64,000 bases of DNA. Source: Solirubrobacter ginsenosidimutans. GTDB lineage: Bacteria > Actinomycetota > Thermoleophilia > Solirubrobacterales > Solirubrobacteraceae. The notes below the pieces were generated by a model. That model was not told the origin of the DNA. It ran no database searches and saw only the letters and a program-made list of their open reading frames with translations. Positions 34,306 to 42,389 of the stretch are shown piece by piece. Location: positions 1 through 64,000 of the forward strand of contig NZ_JAPDOD010000009.1 in NCBI RefSeq assembly GCF_027587205.1. The letters are read 5' to 3'. How positions within the stretch are numbered: position 1 is the first letter of the stretch; each line of letters opens with the position of its first letter. Position numbers and translations under genes: made by a program.

Positions 34306-37095
34306 CTAGCGTGAGATTGCGCCGGTCAGCTGGCCGCGGGACTTGATGTCGAGCTTCTGAAAGACGTGGCGCAGGTGGGTGTCCACCGTCGCGGCGGTGA
34401 CGAACAGCTCCTGCGCGATCTGGCGGTTGGTGAGTCCGGTTGCGGCGAGGTTGGCGACGCGCTGCTCGGAGGGCGTGAGCGCGTCGGTGCCCTGGAGCGC
34501 GAGCCGCCGCGGGCGGGCGCCGGTCGCGAGCAGCTCGGTGCGGGCGCGATCGGCGAGTGGGCGGGCGCCGCAGGCGTGGGCGGCGTCCATGCCTTGGCGG
34601 AGCGGCTCGCGCGCCTGGGCGCGCTGACCAGCGCGCCGTTGGGCCGCGCCGAGGTCGACGCGGGCGCGGGCGAGCTCCAGCCGGTGCGGGCTCTTCTCGA
34701 GCAGCTCGGCGGCGCGCTGGAGGTGGTGGGTGTCGTGGGTGATGAGGCCGAGCCCGCGGTGCGCTTGAGCCTTGGCCAGCGGCGTGCCCCACCGCTCGGC
34801 GAGCTCTCGCTCTTCGCGGGCGAGTGCCTCGTCGTCGGTGAGGATCGCGACGGTGGAACGCCAGGGCGGGACCGCGCGCCTGATGCCGAGCCGCTCGTAC
34901 CGGCGACCGACGCCCTGCGCGTCGCTGAGCGCGTCATCGGGCCGGCCCTGGAGCCCGCGGATACGGCTGCGGAAGTGCAGCAGGAGGTTCATCACCTGGT
35001 GCTCGGGGAGGTCGTCCTGGAGTCCGTGTGCGGTGAGCAGGTCGTCCGCGCGTTCGAGCTCACCCTGTTCGGCGACGACGAGCGCGAGCATCGCCGCCGC
35101 GCTGGCGACCACGGTCGCGGGCAGCTCGAGCTGGGGCCCGAGCTCGAGCGCGGCCTCGAGGTCCTCGCGCGCCGCGACGAGGTTCCCGCGCTCGAGCGAG
35201 ATCCAACCGCGCATCGAGAGCATCAGCGCGTGCCGTTGGATCAACCCGGCGGCGCGGGCACTCGCGAGCACCTCCTCGGCGATCCGCTCGGCGTCGTCGA
35301 GCCGCCCGGCGCGGATCAGGTTCGAGACGACGCCGGTGACGCTCACCCGCGAGCCGTCGGCCGCCGCGCGGTGCACGAGCAGCGCGGCGCGGGCGTGCTC
35401 CGCGGCGGTGTCGACGGGCGTGATCAGGGCCGCGGTGGCGAGCACTCGCCGCTCAGCGGGCGTGTCGCCGTTGAGCGTCTTCGCGAGCGCGATCAACCGC
35501 TCCGGCTCGTCGCCCCCGGTCGACGGGTCCATCCGCACGCAGTCCGCCACCGCGGTTTGGAGACGGAGGTCGAGCTCGCGGTCGTGGGTGCGCCGCAGCG
35601 CCTCGCGGCCGACCGCCGCCCCTTCCGCCCAGCGTGTCTGCTCGGCGAGCATCGACACCAGCTCGAACGCGACCTGCCCGTCGCCGGAGAGCTCCCACGC
35701 CGCCCGCAGCCGCCCGGGACCCTCCGCCGACCCGGCCGCATGCTCAGCCCGCCCGAGTTCGACGAGCAGGGCGACGTGTTCGTCCGCGCCGGCGCGACCC
35801 ACGACAGGCGTCTGGAGTACGCGGCGCAGGTAGATCGCGGCGAGCTCCGGCGTGCCCTGTCCGCACGCCTCGTGGGCGGCCGCACGCAGCGTCTCGTGCG
35901 CCCACCCGTCCGCGGTCGGCGGTGCCGCGAGCAGGTGAGCGGCGACGGCCCCCGGAGGCTTGCCGAGCGCCGCGAGCAGCCGGGCGGCGTCGGCGTGCGC
36001 CTGGCCGAGCTCGACGGCCGGCAGCCGCTCGGCGACCGCCGTCCGGATCAACGGGTGCCGGAACCGCAGCGTGCGGGCGTCCTCGAACAGATCGGCGGCG
36101 ACGAGCTCGGCCGCCGCCACCCGCGCGTCCTCGACCGCGACCCCGGCGAGCCGCGCCGCGACCTCCACCTCCACGCCGTCGCCGAGCACCGCCACCGCGC
36201 CCGCGAGCGGCGCCGCCGCCTCGCCCAGCCCCGCGAGCCGCCGCGCCACCCGCCTTCCGATCCGCTCCACGCTTGCATCCAACTCGTATCCAAGTCGTAC
36301 ACCGGGGTCAGACCCCGGTGTACGCGACGTATGCATGTCGTATGCATCTCGTATACCGGGGTCTGACCCCGGTATGCGGGTGGTGTGCATGTCGTATGCA
36401 AGGTGGGTCTCGCGGGCTTCGGCGAGGAGCTCTTCGACCAGGAGGGCGTTGCCGGCGGTTGCGTGGTGGACCGCGGTGACGAAGGCGGGGTCGGCGGTCG
36501 GGCCGGCGAGGGTCGCGATCGCGGACTCGCTCAGCGGGGCCGGGGCGAGGAGCTGCGCTTCGGCGGCGATCGCCTCGAGGATCGAGCGGTCCTCGTCCGG
36601 GAGCGGAGGCCGCGAAGCGAGCAGCAGCGTCACCGGCAGCTCGCCGACGCGACGCGCGAGGTACGCGAGGAAGCGCAGGCTGGGGCCGTCCGCCCACTGG
36701 GCGTCGTCGACGGTCAGGAGCAGGGGCTGCGAGGACGAAAGGTTCGCGACGAGCCAGTAGAGGCCGTGGAGGCTCGCGAAGCGGTCGCCGGACGCGTCGG
36801 ACGCGTGTCCCAGCGCCGGGGCCGCGAGCGCCGCCGCTCCCTCCAGCCCCGCCTCGGCGGCCGCCCGTTCGAACAGCTGGCGGACGACCCCGAAGCCGAA
36901 CTCGTGCTCGAGTTCCGAGCCCGAGGCCGTCAACACCCGCGCGCTGGAGGACGCCAACTCCGCGGCGTGGCGCAGCAGGCGGGTCTTGCCGAGGCCCGCG
37001 GCACCCTCGATCACCACGACCGCGCCGCGCCCCGCCGCGGCGCCTTCCACCGCGGCCGCCAGCCGCGCCGCTTCGACCTCGCGCTCGAGCAGCAC
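34306..37095 (-). CDS. LuxR-family ATP-dependent (LAL) regulator, 929 aa, with in-frame repeat insertion
   Basis: N-terminal AAA/STAND ATPase: LLEREVEAARLAAAV, Walker A VVIEGAAGLGKTRLL (~30-40), Walker B LLLTVDDAQWAD. The middle is a helical TPR-like array rich in Ala and Glu. The C-terminal HTH (~870-929) is LTPSEQRVANLAATGLTNRQ and VDTHLRHVFQKLDIKSRGQL. Residues ~229-266 carry two tandem 18-residue units with PGSDPG, produced by palindromic element B; these sit at the edge of the ATPase domain. GTG at 37095 begins one base after the AraC stop. The regulon is unknown. Confidence 0.88.
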   Translation of the reverse strand: MLLEREVEAARLAAAVEGAAAGRGAVVVIEGAAGLGKTRLLRHAAELASSSARVLTASGSELEHEFGFGVVRQLFERAAAEAGLEGAAALAAPALGHASDASGDRFASLHGLYWLVANLSSSQPLLLTVDDAQWADGPSLRFLAYLARRVGELPVTLLLASRPPLPDEDRSILEAIAAEAQLLAPAPLSESAIATLAGPTADPAFVTAVHHATAGNALLVEELLAEARETHLAYDMHTTRIPGSDPGIRDAYDMHTSRTPGSDPGVRLGYELDASVERIGRRVARRLAGLGEAAAPLAGAVAVLGDGVEVEVAARLAGVAVEDARVAAAELVAADLFEDARTLRFRHPLIRTAVAERLPAVELGQAHADAARLLAALGKPPGAVAAHLLAAPPTADGWAHETLRAAAHEACGQGTPELAAIYLRRVLQTPVVGRAGADEHVALLVELGRAEHAAGSAEGPGRLRAAWELSGDGQVAFELVSMLAEQTRWAEGAAVGREALRRTHDRELDLRLQTAVADCVRMDPSTGGDEPERLIALAKTLNGDTPAERRVLATAALITPVDTAAEHARAALLVHRAAADGSRVSVTGVVSNLIRAGRLDDAERIAEEVLASARAAGLIQRHALMLSMRGWISLERGNLVAAREDLEAALELGPQLELPATVVASAAAMLALVVAEQGELERADDLLTAHGLQDDLPEHQVMNLLLHFRSRIRGLQGRPDDALSDAQGVGRRYERLGIRRAVPPWRSTVAILTDDEALAREERELAERWGTPLAKAQAHRGLGLITHDTHHLQRAAELLEKSPHRLELARARVDLGAAQRRAGQRAQAREPLRQGMDAAHACGARPLADRARTELLATGARPRRLALQGTDALTPSEQRVANLAATGLTNRQIAQELFVTAATVDTHLRHVFQKLDIKSRGQLTGAISR
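36297..36375. repeat. Paired palindromic element B inside the LAL regulator gene
   Basis: A 27-base palindrome (36297-36323, perfect except the centre; half-site GTACACCGGGGTC) and a 23-base palindrome (36353-36375; half-site ATACCGGGGTC) have centres 54 bases (18 codons) apart. The centre is A in the first and T in the second. The spacer and flanks contain further short repeats of TCGTATGCA. The reading frame stays open. Confidence 0.85.
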
Positions 37096-37096
37096 G

Positions 37097-37939
37097 TCAG
37101 TCGCCGACGACGCCCCCGCCGTCCGGTAGCCGGCGGCGGGTGAACTCGCCCGGCGACCCACCGGCGAACTGGTGGAAGTCACGGACCATGTGGGCCTGGT
37201 CGTAGTAGCCGCAGCGCACCGCGATCTCCGCCCAGCCGGACCCGCTTCCGGCGAGCGCGACCGCGCGCTGGAAGCGCAGGATGCGGCCGAGGAGCTTGGG
37301 CGACACACCCACCTGCTCGCGGAACCCGGCCACGAGATGCCGGCGGCTGCAGCCCAGCTCGGCGGCCAGGTCGCCCACCCGCACGCTCCCGCCGCTCTCC
37401 CGCAGCCGCCCGAGCGCCCGCGTCACGGACGGCACCGGGGAGAGCGCGTCGTCGAGCCGCTCCAGCAGGAAGTCGTCGAGCAGGGCGAAGCGCTCCTCCC
37501 ACCCGCCCGCGCACGCGAGCGCCTCCCACAGCAGCATCCCCGCGCGCCCGAACAGCGCGTCCAAGGTCACCGCCCGCCCCGCCAGCTCGTGCATCGGCGT
37601 CCGCAGGAGCAGATGCGCGCCGACGGGCGAGAGGTCGATCTGCAGACCGCGCTGCGCGCCCACGGTCTCGCTCACCGCGAACGTGTCGTACATGCCGGCG
37701 AAGAAGCCGAACGGCTGGTCGGTCCATCCATCACATGGAGACAAGACGCGAATCGGGGCGCCGAAATTCACGATCAGCACCACTCGATCCGAGGGGAGCT
37801 CGCGCCGGCGGACGAAACTGCCCGTCCGCTCGTCGTAGGCGCAGTACTCCAGGACGTAGCCGCCCAGCCGCGGGTCCGGCGCGCCGTGGATCATCTCCCA
37901 GACGTCGCGCTCGGACTCGTGGCGGACGACGCGCGCCAT
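37097..37939 (-). CDS. AraC-family transcriptional regulator, 280 aa
   Basis: Residues ~170-275 form the double-HTH AraC domain (VGDLAAELGCSRRHLVAGFRE, GVSPKLLGRILRFQRAVALA, GWAEIAVRCGYYDQAHMVRDF). The N-terminal ~160 residues are an uncharacterised sensory part (LPSDRVVLIVNFGAPIRV, GLQIDLSPVGAHLLL) as in the DUF6597-type AraC group. ATG at 37939 shares a base with the stop of the VOC gene. Middle gene of a VOC-AraC-LuxR operon. Confidence 0.9.
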   Translation of the reverse strand: MARVVRHESERDVWEMIHGAPDPRLGGYVLEYCAYDERTGSFVRRRELPSDRVVLIVNFGAPIRVLSPCDGWTDQPFGFFAGMYDTFAVSETVGAQRGLQIDLSPVGAHLLLRTPMHELAGRAVTLDALFGRAGMLLWEALACAGGWEERFALLDDFLLERLDDALSPVPSVTRALGRLRESGGSVRVGDLAAELGCSRRHLVAGFREQVGVSPKLLGRILRFQRAVALAGSGSGWAEIAVRCGYYDQAHMVRDFHQFAGGSPGEFTRRRLPDGGGVVGD

Positions 37940-38307
37940 CAGGCAGGCGGCTGGTGGAGCCCGAACGACGAGCCCTGGTCGTCCTTGCAGAACTTGAAGC
38001 GACCGAACCGCTGCCGCGACTCCTCGGTCTCGTCGCTGCCCATGTCAGGCAGGATCTCACCCCCGAGCTCGGTCACGCGCGCGACCGCCGCGTCCATGTC
38101 CTGGACGGCGAAGAAGAGATACGGCCCGCCGCCCGCGTCGTTGGGGTGCATCCCGCCGCGGATGTTGGGCGTGTGCAACATCCAGCCGTTCCCGGACGGC
38201 CCTGTCTCGAGGTCCCACCCGAAGAGACCCTCGTAAAACACCCGCCCAGCAGCGGAATCGCCGACGCCGAGCTCGAAGAAGCTGACCGCTCCATGCACTG
38301 TGCTCAT
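37939..38307 (-). CDS. VOC-superfamily (glyoxalase-like) protein, 122 aa
   Basis: Two beta-alpha-beta-beta-beta halves: VSFFELGVGDSAAGRVFYEGLFGW and YLFFAVQDMDAAVARVTELGGE; CKDDQGSSFGLHQ near the end. This resembles the group of VOC proteins described as predicted enzymes related to lactoylglutathione lyase. Metal ligands are not certain. The ATG at 38307 is chosen; the open frame continues upstream into the divergent promoter. Stop and next start share a base (TGATG), so it is coupled with the AraC gene. Confidence 0.82.
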   Translation of the reverse strand: MSTVHGAVSFFELGVGDSAAGRVFYEGLFGWDLETGPSGNGWMLHTPNIRGGMHPNDAGGGPYLFFAVQDMDAAVARVTELGGEILPDMGSDETEESRQRFGRFKFCKDDQGSSFGLHQPPA

Positions 38308-38419
38308 GGTCCGAAACCTACGCTCGTCCGGGGGCGGGATCTTGGACAAATGGGAGGTGTGAAAATCTCGACCTTTGAGCACTGGCGTTTCGGCCGTCTC
38401 GTTGGCACTCTTCCGCGCC

Positions 38420-39838
38420 ATGGAGACGTATCGGTCGATCGTGATCGTCCCGTCCAGGACGATCGACAAGTTCCACGAGCCCGCGGCAGAGACGCAGGCC
38501 TATGAGGAACGGCTGCTGTGTCTCCTGTTGATGCTCAGAGACCCGGACCTGCGGGTCGTCTACGTGACGTCCTCGCCGGTCGCGGAGCCCATCATCGAGT
38601 ACTACCTGTCGCTGCTGGGCCCGGAATTCGCCGCAGACGCCCGCGAGCGCCTGACCATGATCAGCGCCGACGACGCGTCGGTGCGCCCGCTGTCGGCCAA
38701 GCTGCTCGAGCGCCCGCGCCTGCTGGACCGGATCCGCTGGGCGATCCCGGACATCGAGCGCTGCCACCTCGTCCCGTACGTCTCGACCGAGCTCGAGCAG
38801 GCCGTCGGCGACGCCCTCGCCATCCCGGTGCACGGCGCCGATCCCGCCCTCGCCTATCTCGGGACCAAAAGCGGGTCGCGCGAGCTGTTCGAGCGGGCGG
38901 GTGTGCAGCACCCGCTCGGCGTGGAGCGGATCACCGGCCGCGCCGACGCCGTCAAGGCCATCGCCCGCCTGCGCGCCGCCAAGCCGGAGCTCGATCAGGT
39001 CGTGGTCAAGCTCGACGCCGGCGTCTCGGGCGAGGGCAACGCGATCGTCGAGCTGAGCGGGCTGCCCGCGCCCGGCTCGCGCTACGAGAAGCACCGCATC
39101 GGCCTGCGCTTCGACGCGATGCAGATGGAGGCGCTCGGCGTGTCGATGGCCGTCTACCTCGAGCGCCTGTCCCACGGCGGTGTCGTCGAGGAGCGCATCG
39201 GCGGGATCGAGCTGCGCAGCCCGAGCGTCCAGCTCGAGCTCACCCCCGGCGGCGAGGCCCGCATCGTCTCGACGCATGATCAGATCCTGTCCGGCCAGCG
39301 CTACCTGGGCTGCCGTTTCCCGGCCGAGCCCGCGTACGCCCGTGCCATCACGGAGAGCGCGCGGCGGGTCGGTGCATTGCTGGCCGCGGCCGGAGCCCGC
39401 GGCCGTGCGGGAATCGACTTCGTCGTCGCGCGCGACGAGACCGGCGTCTGGCACGCCTACGCGATCGAGGTGAACCTGCGCAGCGGCGGCACCACGCACC
39501 CGCTGGCCGCGCTGGAGCTGCTCTCGGGCGGCGTCTACGACGCGGACACCGCGATCTTCACCGCGTCCTGCGGCTCGCCGCGGCACTACGTGGCGACCGA
39601 CCACCTCGAGTCGCCGCGCCTGCGCGCGCTGGGCCACGGCGGCCTGCTGCGGCTGGCGGCGCTCCCGCGCCTTGCCGCGGACGGCTGCGGCGTCGTGTTC
39701 CACATGCTGAGCGCGCTCGACGAGCTCGGCCGCGTGGGGCTGACGGCGATCGGCAACACGGCCGCGGACGCGCAGAGCCGGTTCGAGCAGGCGCAGGAGC
39801 TCCTGCTCGACGCGGCTGGGGAGTACGCCGTAGCCTGA
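38420..39838 (+). CDS. PGM1-related ATP-grasp peptide ligase, 472 aa
   Basis: The protein matches the PGM1 group, named from the pheganomycin pathway, where an ATP-grasp enzyme joins peptides. N-terminal part: SIVIVPSRTIDKFHEP, RVVYVTSSPVAEPIIEYYLS. ATP-grasp part: YLGTKSGSRELFERAGV, VVVKLDAGVSGEGNAIV, GVVEERIGG, and metal-binding YAIEVNLRSGGTTHP with the Glu and Asn. The catalytic residues look intact. It is unaccompanied by a recognisable peptide precursor; a deacetylase follows five bases later. The true substrate is unknown. Confidence 0.82.
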   Translation: METYRSIVIVPSRTIDKFHEPAAETQAYEERLLCLLLMLRDPDLRVVYVTSSPVAEPIIEYYLSLLGPEFAADARERLTMISADDASVRPLSAKLLERPRLLDRIRWAIPDIERCHLVPYVSTELEQAVGDALAIPVHGADPALAYLGTKSGSRELFERAGVQHPLGVERITGRADAVKAIARLRAAKPELDQVVVKLDAGVSGEGNAIVELSGLPAPGSRYEKHRIGLRFDAMQMEALGVSMAVYLERLSHGGVVEERIGGIELRSPSVQLELTPGGEARIVSTHDQILSGQRYLGCRFPAEPAYARAITESARRVGALLAAAGARGRAGIDFVVARDETGVWHAYAIEVNLRSGGTTHPLAALELLSGGVYDADTAIFTASCGSPRHYVATDHLESPRLRALGHGGLLRLAALPRLAADGCGVVFHMLSALDELGRVGLTAIGNTAADAQSRFEQAQELLLDAAGEYAVA

Positions 39839-39843
39839 CCCGG

Positions 39844-40806
39844 GTGCGGGCGGGCAGGATCGCAGCGGCAGCGCCGCGCCGCGAGGCGGGGCGCCGCGAG
39901 GCCGCGTCCCGCGAGGCGGGACGCCGCGAGACCGCGCCCCGCGAAGGGGGGCCTCGCCAGGCCGCGCCCCGCGAGGCGGCGCGCCACGCGCACGCGTGGC
40001 GCCGGTGGCCGCTCGCGCTGGTACTGCTCGCCGCCGGTTGCGGCGGCGGGGACGAGCCGCCGAAGCCGACCCCAACGCCCCCCCCCCAGCAGGCCCCCGC
40101 CCCACGCACGACCGCCGCGGCCGTCGCCTCGCGCTCGCACGTCCCGGTGCTCTGTTACCACCAGATCCGCGAGCCGACGGGCGCCGACAGCGCCGCCGAC
40201 CGGCAGTACATCGTCCGCCCGTCGGTCCTGGAAGCGCAGATGAAGGCGCTGCAAGACGCGGGCTACACGCCGGTCACCGGGGACGCCTACGTCGCGCACA
40301 TGCTGCGCGGGGCGAAGCTGCCCCGCAAGCCGATCCTGCTCACCTTCGACGACGCCTCCGCCGGCCAGTACACGCGCGCGCTGCCGATCCTCAAACGGCA
40401 CCGCTTCGTCGCCACGTTCTTCGTGATGACGGTCGTGCTGGGCAAGGAGGGGTGGTTGACCAAGGGTCAGGTGAAGGCGCTCGATCGCGCCGGGATGACG
40501 ATCGGCGCCCACACGTACGACCACAAGGAAGTCCCGCGGTACGCGGGTGAGGACTTCAAGACGCAGCTCACCGACCCGGGGCGCGAGCTGCGCAGGATCG
40601 TCGGCCACAAGGTCCCGCTCTTCGCCTACCCGGACGGGGCCTACTCCGCCAAGGCGATCCAGCCGATGTTCACCGCCGGCTACCGCGCCGCGTTCCAGCT
40701 CGCCGACAAGCTCGACCGCGAGCACCCGCTGTGGAGCATCCGCCGGATCATCGTGCCGGAGCTGACGGGAAAGCAGCTCCTGCACGAGATCCGGCAGGAC
40801 TTCTAG
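39844..40806 (+). CDS. Polysaccharide deacetylase lipoprotein with basic repeat leader, 320 aa
   Basis: NodB-type deacetylase: VPVLCYHQI, ILLTFDDASAGQYTRALPIL (metal Asp), then the metal His pair in IGAHTYDHKEV, and FAYPDGAYS. It should remove acetyl groups from a surface polysaccharide or peptidoglycan. A lipobox (VLLAAGC, Cys ~68) anchors it to the membrane outside. Before the hydrophobic core lie ~50 residues of an Arg/Glu/Ala pentapeptide repeat, unusual for a signal peptide. GTG at 39844 is the only standard start before the core. Five bases after the PGM1-like gene; likely operon. Confidence 0.85.
   Translation: MRAGRIAAAAPRREAGRREAASREAGRRETAPREGGPRQAAPREAARHAHAWRRWPLALVLLAAGCGGGDEPPKPTPTPPPQQAPAPRTTAAAVASRSHVPVLCYHQIREPTGADSAADRQYIVRPSVLEAQMKALQDAGYTPVTGDAYVAHMLRGAKLPRKPILLTFDDASAGQYTRALPILKRHRFVATFFVMTVVLGKEGWLTKGQVKALDRAGMTIGAHTYDHKEVPRYAGEDFKTQLTDPGRELRRIVGHKVPLFAYPDGAYSAKAIQPMFTAGYRAAFQLADKLDREHPLWSIRRIIVPELTGKQLLHEIRQDF
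39874..39978 (+). repeat. 15-bp tandem repeat, seven units, coding (G/A)xREA
   Basis: Seven imperfect 15-base units encode pentapeptides such as PRREA, GRREA, ASREA, GRRET, APREG, GPRQA, APREA. They form the N-terminal cytoplasmic arm of the deacetylase lipoprotein. Confidence 0.75.
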
Positions 40807-41867
40807 CTCGTCCGCACGCTGTAGACGGGCGGCAGGTGGGTCGCGGCGGTGAACCACGTCGCGCCGGCGTCGGGCGAGCCGAAGACGTCGCCCGAGGTCG
40901 CGCCGAAGTAGAGCTCGAGCGCGTCGCCCTCCCCGCGGCGGTCGAACGCCTCGCGCAGGACGGTGAGGTATGCGTGCTCGGCGGGCAGGCCGTCGCCGCG
41001 CGGCGCCCAGGACTCGCCCGCGTCGCGGGTCTCGTAGACGCGCACGTGGCCCTCGGGCGTCACGCGGTCCATGTCGGCCTTGAGCGGGATCACGTACGCG
41101 CTGTCGGGATCGGCGGGGTCGACCACGAGCGGGAAGCCGAAGTCCGACGGCAGCCCCGCGCCGATCTCCGTCCAGGACTCCCCGGCGTCGTCGGACCGGT
41201 ACACGCCGCCGTGGAACTGGATGAACAACCGCTCCGGGCGGCGGGGCGCGCGCTGGAGATCGTGCACGCAGAGCGTGAGGGTCTGCTCTTGGGATTCCTG
41301 CGGGAGGTAGCGGGCACCGAGACCCTGGTTGCCGTGGCGCCACGTCTCGCCGCCGTCGTCGGTCAGCCACACGCCCACGGCCGAGAGCGCCAGCGCGAGC
41401 TTGTCCGGCTCCCCCGGCCAGGGCGCGATCGAGTGCAGGCACAGCCCGCCGCCGCCGGGGGTCCAGTCCGGGCGGGTGGGGTGCTCGAACAGGCTGCGGC
41501 ACAGCTCCCACGTCAAGCCGCCGTCGACGGTCTTGAACAGCACGCCCGGGTCGCCGCCCGCGTACAGCGTGCCCTCCTCCTCCCCGGCGACGATCACCCA
41601 GATCCGCTCGAGCGCCGCGTCACCGCCCTCCGGCAAGGCCACGCCCTGCGCCTGTTCCCACTCGCCGGTGGCGTCCTCGGCGATGAAGATCTTCGGCCCG
41701 TAGAACGGGCTGATCACGCCCGCGAGGATGCGTCCTGAGCGCGGGTCGCGCATCGCGTACTCGACGGGCTCACCCGCGAACGCGCGCGCCGTGACCTCGA
41801 ACGGCGCCCCGGGTTCGCCCTCGAGCACGAACAGGCCCTTCTTGGTTCCGACCAGCAGCTCGGTCAC
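40803..41867 (-). CDS. BNR/sialidase-like beta-propeller protein, 354 aa
   Basis: Repeated Asp-box motifs give a six- or seven-bladed propeller: KTVDGGLTWEL, TDDGGETWRHG, SDDAGESWTEI, RDAGESWAPRG, DAGATWFTA. Similar to uncharacterised exo-alpha-sialidase-like or Ycf48-like proteins. There is no signal peptide, so it is cytoplasmic, and catalytic sialidase residues are not evident. GTG at 41867 overlaps the TGA of the MoaD-like gene (GTGA): strict pairing. Confidence 0.82.
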   Translation of the reverse strand: MTELLVGTKKGLFVLEGEPGAPFEVTARAFAGEPVEYAMRDPRSGRILAGVISPFYGPKIFIAEDATGEWEQAQGVALPEGGDAALERIWVIVAGEEEGTLYAGGDPGVLFKTVDGGLTWELCRSLFEHPTRPDWTPGGGGLCLHSIAPWPGEPDKLALALSAVGVWLTDDGGETWRHGNQGLGARYLPQESQEQTLTLCVHDLQRAPRRPERLFIQFHGGVYRSDDAGESWTEIGAGLPSDFGFPLVVDPADPDSAYVIPLKADMDRVTPEGHVRVYETRDAGESWAPRGDGLPAEHAYLTVLREAFDRRGEGDALELYFGATSGDVFGSPDAGATWFTAATHLPPVYSVRTS

Positions 41868-42127
41868 GCGCTTCCTCCTGAGATCGCGGGGATGACCTCG
41901 ACGCGGTCGTCGGCAGCGACGGCCGTGTCCTCGGTTCCCTGCTCACCGTTGACGAAGACATTGATGTGGCGGCGGATCCGGCCGCGCTCGTCGAGGATCC
42001 AGCCGTGGAGCCCGGGGTGCTCGCGCTCGAGCGCCCGCAGGAGCTCAGCGATGGTCGCGCCGTCGACCGGGTGCTCCGCTCCCCCGGCGAGGCCCTTGAG
42101 TGGTCCGCGCAGGCGGACGTGTGCCAT
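41864..42127 (-). CDS. MoaD/ThiS-like ubiquitin-fold sulfur carrier, 87 aa
   Basis: The beta-grasp fold is clear: VRLRGPLKGLAGG, ATIAELLRALEREHPGL, RRHINVFVNGEQ, DRVEVIPAISGGSA. True carriers end in Gly-Gly; here two residues (Ser-Ala) follow, so either processing is needed or it is not thiocarboxylated. I prefer the ATG at 42127, nine bases after GGAG; an ATG at 42136 is too close to it. It is coupled to the propeller gene, not to moa genes. Confidence 0.8.
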   Translation of the reverse strand: MAHVRLRGPLKGLAGGAEHPVDGATIAELLRALEREHPGLHGWILDERGRIRRHINVFVNGEQGTEDTAVAADDRVEVIPAISGGSA

Positions 42128-42187
42128 GGAGTGCATTCTCCACAGTTGGACTCGCCCCGCCCCCGAAACTCATCGGCCCCGCAGGAT

Positions 42188-42376
42188 CTAGAGCAGGGCC
42201 TTGAGGTCGTCGCGCAGCGTCCGCAGGCCCGCCTCGTCCAATGACGGGCTCGCCGTCTCCTGCATGCCGCGTTGGATCTCGTCGGGGATCATCAGCGTCC
42301 CGACGCCCATCGACGCCATCACCTTGTCCATCAGCTCCCCGATCTCGGTGCGAAGCTGGTCCTCTGTCTCCTCCAT
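42188..42376 (-). CDS. Small acidic helical protein, 62 aa
   Basis: Unknown. Highly helical, with heptad-like charge (EETEDQLRTEIGELMDKVMA) and a C-terminal DEAGLRTLRDDLKALL. It follows pntB by 13 bases on the same strand and might be part of that transcript. Good Met start. Could be a coiled-coil partner. Confidence 0.5.
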   Translation of the reverse strand: MEETEDQLRTEIGELMDKVMASMGVGTLMIPDEIQRGMQETASPSLDEAGLRTLRDDLKALL

Positions 42377-42389
42377 GGCGCTCAGTGTT

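Noticed and set aside
34366..36366. 666-residue plus-strand frame opposite the LAL regulator
   Set aside because: Shadow frame; the minus strand has Walker motifs and the LuxR HTH.
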